Part shown: positions 33,144 through 35,853 of the stretch, piece by piece
Position numbering within the stretch: position 1 is the stretch's first letter
Layout of the letters: every line of letters begins with the position of its first letter
Assembly: GCA_910589395.1 (NCBI GenBank)
Contig: CAJUTL010000027.1
Location: 1-35,853, forward strand
Length of the DNA stretch: 35,853 nucleotides
From: an uncultured Oscillospiraceae bacterium
Lineage (GTDB): Bacteria > Bacillota_A > Clostridia > Oscillospirales > Acutalibacteraceae
Reading direction: 5' to 3'
Translations under genes and position numbers: made by a program
The notes under the pieces: generated by a model
What the model was told of the DNA's origin: nothing
What the model saw: only the letters and a program-made list of their open reading frames with translations
Databases searched by the model: none

Positions 33144-34034
33144 TTATCCGTACTTTTTCAGGGAAAGATTGATCGGCACACTGCCCTCAATGCCGGGAAC
33201 CGTTCCGGCCTTGGTGTACTGCCACATTCCGTAATCGTAATAAAAGCTGGGTGCGCTTCTGAATTCGGCATACCACATGTCATAGCCGGAAAGCTGTGAA
33301 AGATCCAGTCTGGTATAGCCCATGGTCTTATCACAGTAATAGCTTGCGGTGAACCCGGCGGCCTTTACCTTTTTGCAGAAGGTATCAATAAAGGCGGTCA
33401 CCTGCTTGCCGTTGCAGCGAACGGTACGCTTGCTCTCGTCCAGAGAACCGTCGTCCTTGGTGCCGTATTCCCAATAAAAGGCCACCGGGTATTTGACATT
33501 GTATCCCCGGATCTGCTCCAGTACAAAGGTGGCCTCCTCCTCGGCTTCCGCCTCGGTGACCGCCTTGGAATAAAAATACACGCCTACAGGAAGCCCGGCG
33601 TCCAGAGCGCCCTGAATATTATCTTCAAATTTTTCATCAGCCGCGATCTTACCGCTCTCATCGCCGCGCCAGCCCACGCGGATCATAGCGTAGTCCACGC
33701 CGCTTTCCGCAACCTGATTCCAGTCGATCTCTCCCTTTTGAGAGTTCACATTGATCCCTACATAGGAGTCTCCGCCCTCGTAGGTGATCACGCCCTTGTT
33801 TTCCAAAAATTTATCGGGAGGATAGTTACTTGTGGGGATATCAAAGTAAGGAATGGTCATATTCCCCTCATACATATCGTTGACGGTGAGCTCCGTGGGG
33901 CCGGTTTTGGAAATCACCTCCACACTGCTCTGCCTGGGGCCCTTCACCAAAGTAACAATGGAGATCACTGCCAGAATAACAACCAGAAGCAGGATCACGC
34001 CCAGAAAAATATTGCGCTTTTTCACAGAATCCAT
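33144..34034 (-). CDS. Membrane-anchored GH25-like protein with degenerate active site
   Basis: The 296-aa protein shares the layout of its downstream neighbour: a membrane helix (9-30), a linker with NDMYEGNMTIPYFDIPTSNYPPDKF and a GH25 domain. Compared with that neighbour, Asp101 is Asn95 (YVGINVNSQKGEIDW), Asp193 is Tyr187 (VAFYWEYG) and Asp293 is Pro287 (GSVPINLSL). Only the catalytic glutamate (Glu189) remains. It is probably a weak enzyme or a non-catalytic peptidoglycan-binding or regulatory partner. The ATG at 34034 is chosen because it directly precedes the MDSVKKRNIF helix; the frame upstream to 34133 would start at the promoter. The reading frame is otherwise intact. Confidence 0.9.
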   Translation of the reverse strand: MDSVKKRNIFLGVILLLVVILAVISIVTLVKGPRQSSVEVISKTGPTELTVNDMYEGNMTIPYFDIPTSNYPPDKFLENKGVITYEGGDSYVGINVNSQKGEIDWNQVAESGVDYAMIRVGWRGDESGKIAADEKFEDNIQGALDAGLPVGVYFYSKAVTEAEAEEEATFVLEQIRGYNVKYPVAFYWEYGTKDDGSLDESKRTVRCNGKQVTAFIDTFCKKVKAAGFTASYYCDKTMGYTRLDLSQLSGYDMWYAEFRSAPSFYYDYGMWQYTKAGTVPGIEGSVPINLSLKKYG

Positions 34035-34104
34035 ATTGGTCTTTTCCTTTCCATAAAAAGCAGGACAGCATAGCTTTGCTGAACTCGGAGAGCTATACAG
34101 GATT

Positions 34105-34133
34105 ATTATATAAGAGTTTTGCCGAAAACGCAA
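34105..34133 (-). promoter_or_regulatory. Promoter of the GH25 pair
   Basis: TTGCGT (34133-34128) and TATAAT (34110-34105) on the minus strand are 17 bp apart, about 70 bp before the first GH25 start. No separate promoter is evident in the 46-bp gap between the two GH25 genes. Confidence 0.75.
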
Positions 34134-34245
34134 GATATTCCGGGAAAATCCCGGTATTTTACAGGAAATTTTTCAAGGATCGGTTTTTGCGGCCTGTAAC
34201 ATAAGCAGAGAAATAAGGTCAAGCAAACAATCCTCCCAAGTTTTC

Positions 34246-34274
34246 TTGCCGAAAGCCGCTTTTTTTGATACAAT
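34246..34274 (+). promoter_or_regulatory. Promoter of the GNAT-MarR gene
   Basis: TTGCCG (34246-34251) and TACAAT (34269-34274) have a 17-bp spacer. A small hairpin, CAGCC-AAAA-AGGCTG (about 34284-34298), lies in the leader before the start codon; its role is unclear. Confidence 0.65.
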
Positions 34275-34325
34275 AGAAAAAAACAGCCAAAAAGGCTGCT
34301 TTCTGATCACGGAAAGGGTACTTGC

Positions 34326-35351
34326 ATGAAAATAGAAACCATTTGTGAAAACGAGCTGAAAGACCTTTATCATACCCGCCTTCAGGAGGATTTTCCGCCT
34401 GATGAGCTTCGCCCCTATTCCAGCATGGAATATTTGCTGGGGCTTGGCATGTACCGCTGCTTTGCCTTTCGGGAGCAGGGAAAAACCGCCGCCTATGCCT
34501 TGCTGATCCATGCGGAAGGGGCGGCGCTGCTGGATTACTTTGCGGTAGACCCTTCCCTGCGGGGACAGGGGGTGGGAACCCGCTTTCTCTCAGAGCTGAA
34601 AAGCGTTTCCGCGAAATTTGGCGTTCCCTACGTGTTGATCGAGGCGGAAAGCCCGGAAAGCGCCCAAACGCCAGAACAGCTTTTGGAGAGGCAGCGCCGC
34701 ATGCGGTTTTACCAAAGCTGCGGCTGCCTGCTCACAGATGTGTATTCCTTCCTGTTCGGAGTGGAATACCAGATCCTCCTGCTACCGCTCCGAAACGCTT
34801 CTGTTCCCAGCGCGGAGGAAGTAAAAACCTCCCTGGAAAAGCTCTATCGTGTTTTCGTCACACCTCTTACGGACAATGACGAGTCCGCTTACCAAAAGGT
34901 ATGCCGCTGCTTTCTCCGGTCCGGCAAATCAGAACAGCCCAGAAGCTTCGGCAGAGAGCTGGGCAGATCTTTGACCTTCCTTTACCGGAATCGCAGCAAA
35001 TTTATGGGCGAACGGCTGCGGCAGTATGGATTTTCCGGCGCCATGTACATGATGCTGCTCCATGTGGACCGCCACCCCGGCGCTACCCAGGACGGCCTTG
35101 CCACTCACATGTATCTCGATAAAAGCAACGTGGCCAGGCGGATCAAGCAGCTGGAGGAGCTGGGCTATATTCGCCGGGAAACAGATCTCAGCGACCGCCG
35201 CCAAAACAACCTCTACCTCACCGAGCAGGGAAAGGAGCTCATTCCCCTGATCCGCACCAACCTTTCCCAATGGGGCCAAAGCGTAGCCACCGGCCTGTCA
35301 GAGGAGGAACAGGACACGCTTTTGCGGCTGCTGGCGAAGATCCGGAAATAA
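34326..35351 (+). CDS. GNAT acetyltransferase-MarR regulator fusion protein
   Basis: The 341-aa protein joins two domains. Residues 1-160 form a GNAT N-acetyltransferase with the acetyl-CoA loop VDPSLRGQGVGTRFL (RGQGVG at 79-84) and a C-terminal FYQSCGCLLTD. Residues from about 190 form a MarR-type winged helix: FSGAMYMMLLHVDRHPGATQDGLA, the recognition helix around DKSNVARRIKQLEELGYI and the wing LSDRRQNNLYLTEQGKELI. MarR-GNAT fusions usually have the HTH first; here it is last. It could sense a small molecule or acetyl-CoA state and regulate nearby genes. The ATG follows AAAGGGTACTTGC. Its target is unknown. Confidence 0.9.
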   Translation: MKIETICENELKDLYHTRLQEDFPPDELRPYSSMEYLLGLGMYRCFAFREQGKTAAYALLIHAEGAALLDYFAVDPSLRGQGVGTRFLSELKSVSAKFGVPYVLIEAESPESAQTPEQLLERQRRMRFYQSCGCLLTDVYSFLFGVEYQILLLPLRNASVPSAEEVKTSLEKLYRVFVTPLTDNDESAYQKVCRCFLRSGKSEQPRSFGRELGRSLTFLYRNRSKFMGERLRQYGFSGAMYMMLLHVDRHPGATQDGLATHMYLDKSNVARRIKQLEELGYIRRETDLSDRRQNNLYLTEQGKELIPLIRTNLSQWGQSVATGLSEEEQDTLLRLLAKIRK

Positions 35352-35459
35352 TAGAGAATGTAACATGAATGAAACCAGATAAGGAGAAAATTTATAATTG
35401 TGTTTAAGGCAGTAGACACAACAATGTGAAGTGAATATCTTATTTGGAGGAATTACAAA

Positions 35460-35834
35460 ATGGCAAAATCTTTATTTGAACAGTTAGGCGGTACATATCG
35501 GAAAGAAAGTGATTACTTAATACCATGCTTGACTGTACCCGCCGAAGAAGAACAGCCAATAGGCGTATGGGGGCAGCGGCATCTGGACTATCTGAAGCAG
35601 TACCGCAAGGTTACATACACCAATCTTCTCACAAGCGGCAGGCTGAACATTTACCTTGCCGACATTGACAGGCAGGCGCAGGAACGCTTTGAAAAACTCA
35701 TAGAGGGCATGAAACAGACACAGGGCATAACGGAACGTCTAAAGGAAGAAAACGCCTTAGAATGGACAGGACGGCTCAACAACATAAGGGCGTGTGCAAG
35801 GGAGATTGTGAACGAAGAAATTATTCAAATGTAA
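35460..35834 (+). CDS. tnpV: Transposon-encoded protein TnpV
   Basis: The 124-aa protein matches TnpV, a small protein of unknown role carried by clostridial mobilizable and conjugative transposons. Typical stretches are MAKSLFEQLGGTYRKE, YLIPCLTVPAEEEQPIGVWG, QRHLDYLKQYRKVTYTNLLT and NALEWTGRLNNIRACAREI. GGAGG lies nine bases before the ATG. Its spacer and codon use are more AT-rich than the preceding genes, which fits recent acquisition. No transposase, recombinase or attachment site is visible before the window ends; more of the element may continue to the right. Confidence 0.9.
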   Translation: MAKSLFEQLGGTYRKESDYLIPCLTVPAEEEQPIGVWGQRHLDYLKQYRKVTYTNLLTSGRLNIYLADIDRQAQERFEKLIEGMKQTQGITERLKEENALEWTGRLNNIRACAREIVNEEIIQM

Positions 35835-35853
35835 AAGATAAGGGTGGGGAAAA

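Noticed and set aside
1..35853. tRNA, rRNA, CRISPR arrays and insertion sequences with transposases
   Set aside because: None was recognised in the window; the only mobile-element gene seen is tnpV at the right end.

Overview
The window looks like chromosomal DNA of a spore-forming, gut-associated Clostridia member, probably close to Oscillospiraceae/Ruminococcaceae. The reasons are SpoIIE, AddAB rather than RecBCD, a T-box leader, a VanW lipoprotein, a DUF4179 anti-sigma factor, an alpha-L-fucosidase suited to host glycans, GC-rich genes separated by AT-rich spacers, and a TnpV gene at the right edge. This placement is inferred from gene content; no rRNA or tRNA gene is present.

Layout, left to right. 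(1) 1-2400, minus strand: a GH29 alpha-L-fucosidase behind a palindromic operator-like site, then cutC, then a truncated transglutaminase-like gene coupled to cutC by an ATGA overlap. (2) 2400-2715: an intergenic repeat cluster. (3) 2716-12153, minus strand: a consensus promoter and a T-box leader with a UGG (Trp) specifier, followed without any visible terminator by a PLP aminotransferase, trpS, addB and addA. Tryptophan starvation may therefore also set the level of a recombination nuclease. (4) 12300-14800, plus strand: spoIIE behind a promoter with the 21-bp spacer typical of Spo0A-activated promoters. (5) 14817-18095, minus strand: an unassigned P-loop kinase-like gene, a cysteine desulfurase, a repeat element and a 2-hydroxyacid dehydrogenase. 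(6) 18206-21858, minus strand: a VanW lipoprotein and glutamine-dependent NAD synthetase, probably one operon. (7) 22045-23888, plus strand: a diacylglycerol glycosyltransferase-like gene and an AlkD-type DNA glycosylase, then a 620-bp repeat-filled spacer.

(8) 24511-28434, minus strand: malic enzyme, an ECF transporter S component and a membrane HtrA protease. A 370-bp nested inverted-repeat element lies in the htrA leader. (9) 28445-29927, plus strand: a HAD phosphatase and a Phd/YefM-RelE/ParE toxin-antitoxin pair with a clear promoter and operator. (10) 29940-32108, minus strand: an ECF sigma factor with its DUF4179 anti-sigma factor, behind a sequence resembling an ECF autoregulatory promoter. 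(11) 32189-34133, minus strand: two membrane-anchored GH25 proteins, one with intact catalytic acids and one that has lost most of them. (12) 34246-35853, plus strand: a GNAT-MarR fusion and TnpV, which marks the start or a remnant of a mobile element.

Most of the content is housekeeping or envelope and stress physiology. The least explained features are the foldback element before htrA, the pseudo-lysozyme partner, the GNAT-MarR fusion, the reach of the Trp T-box into addBA, and the family of dispersed intergenic repeats.
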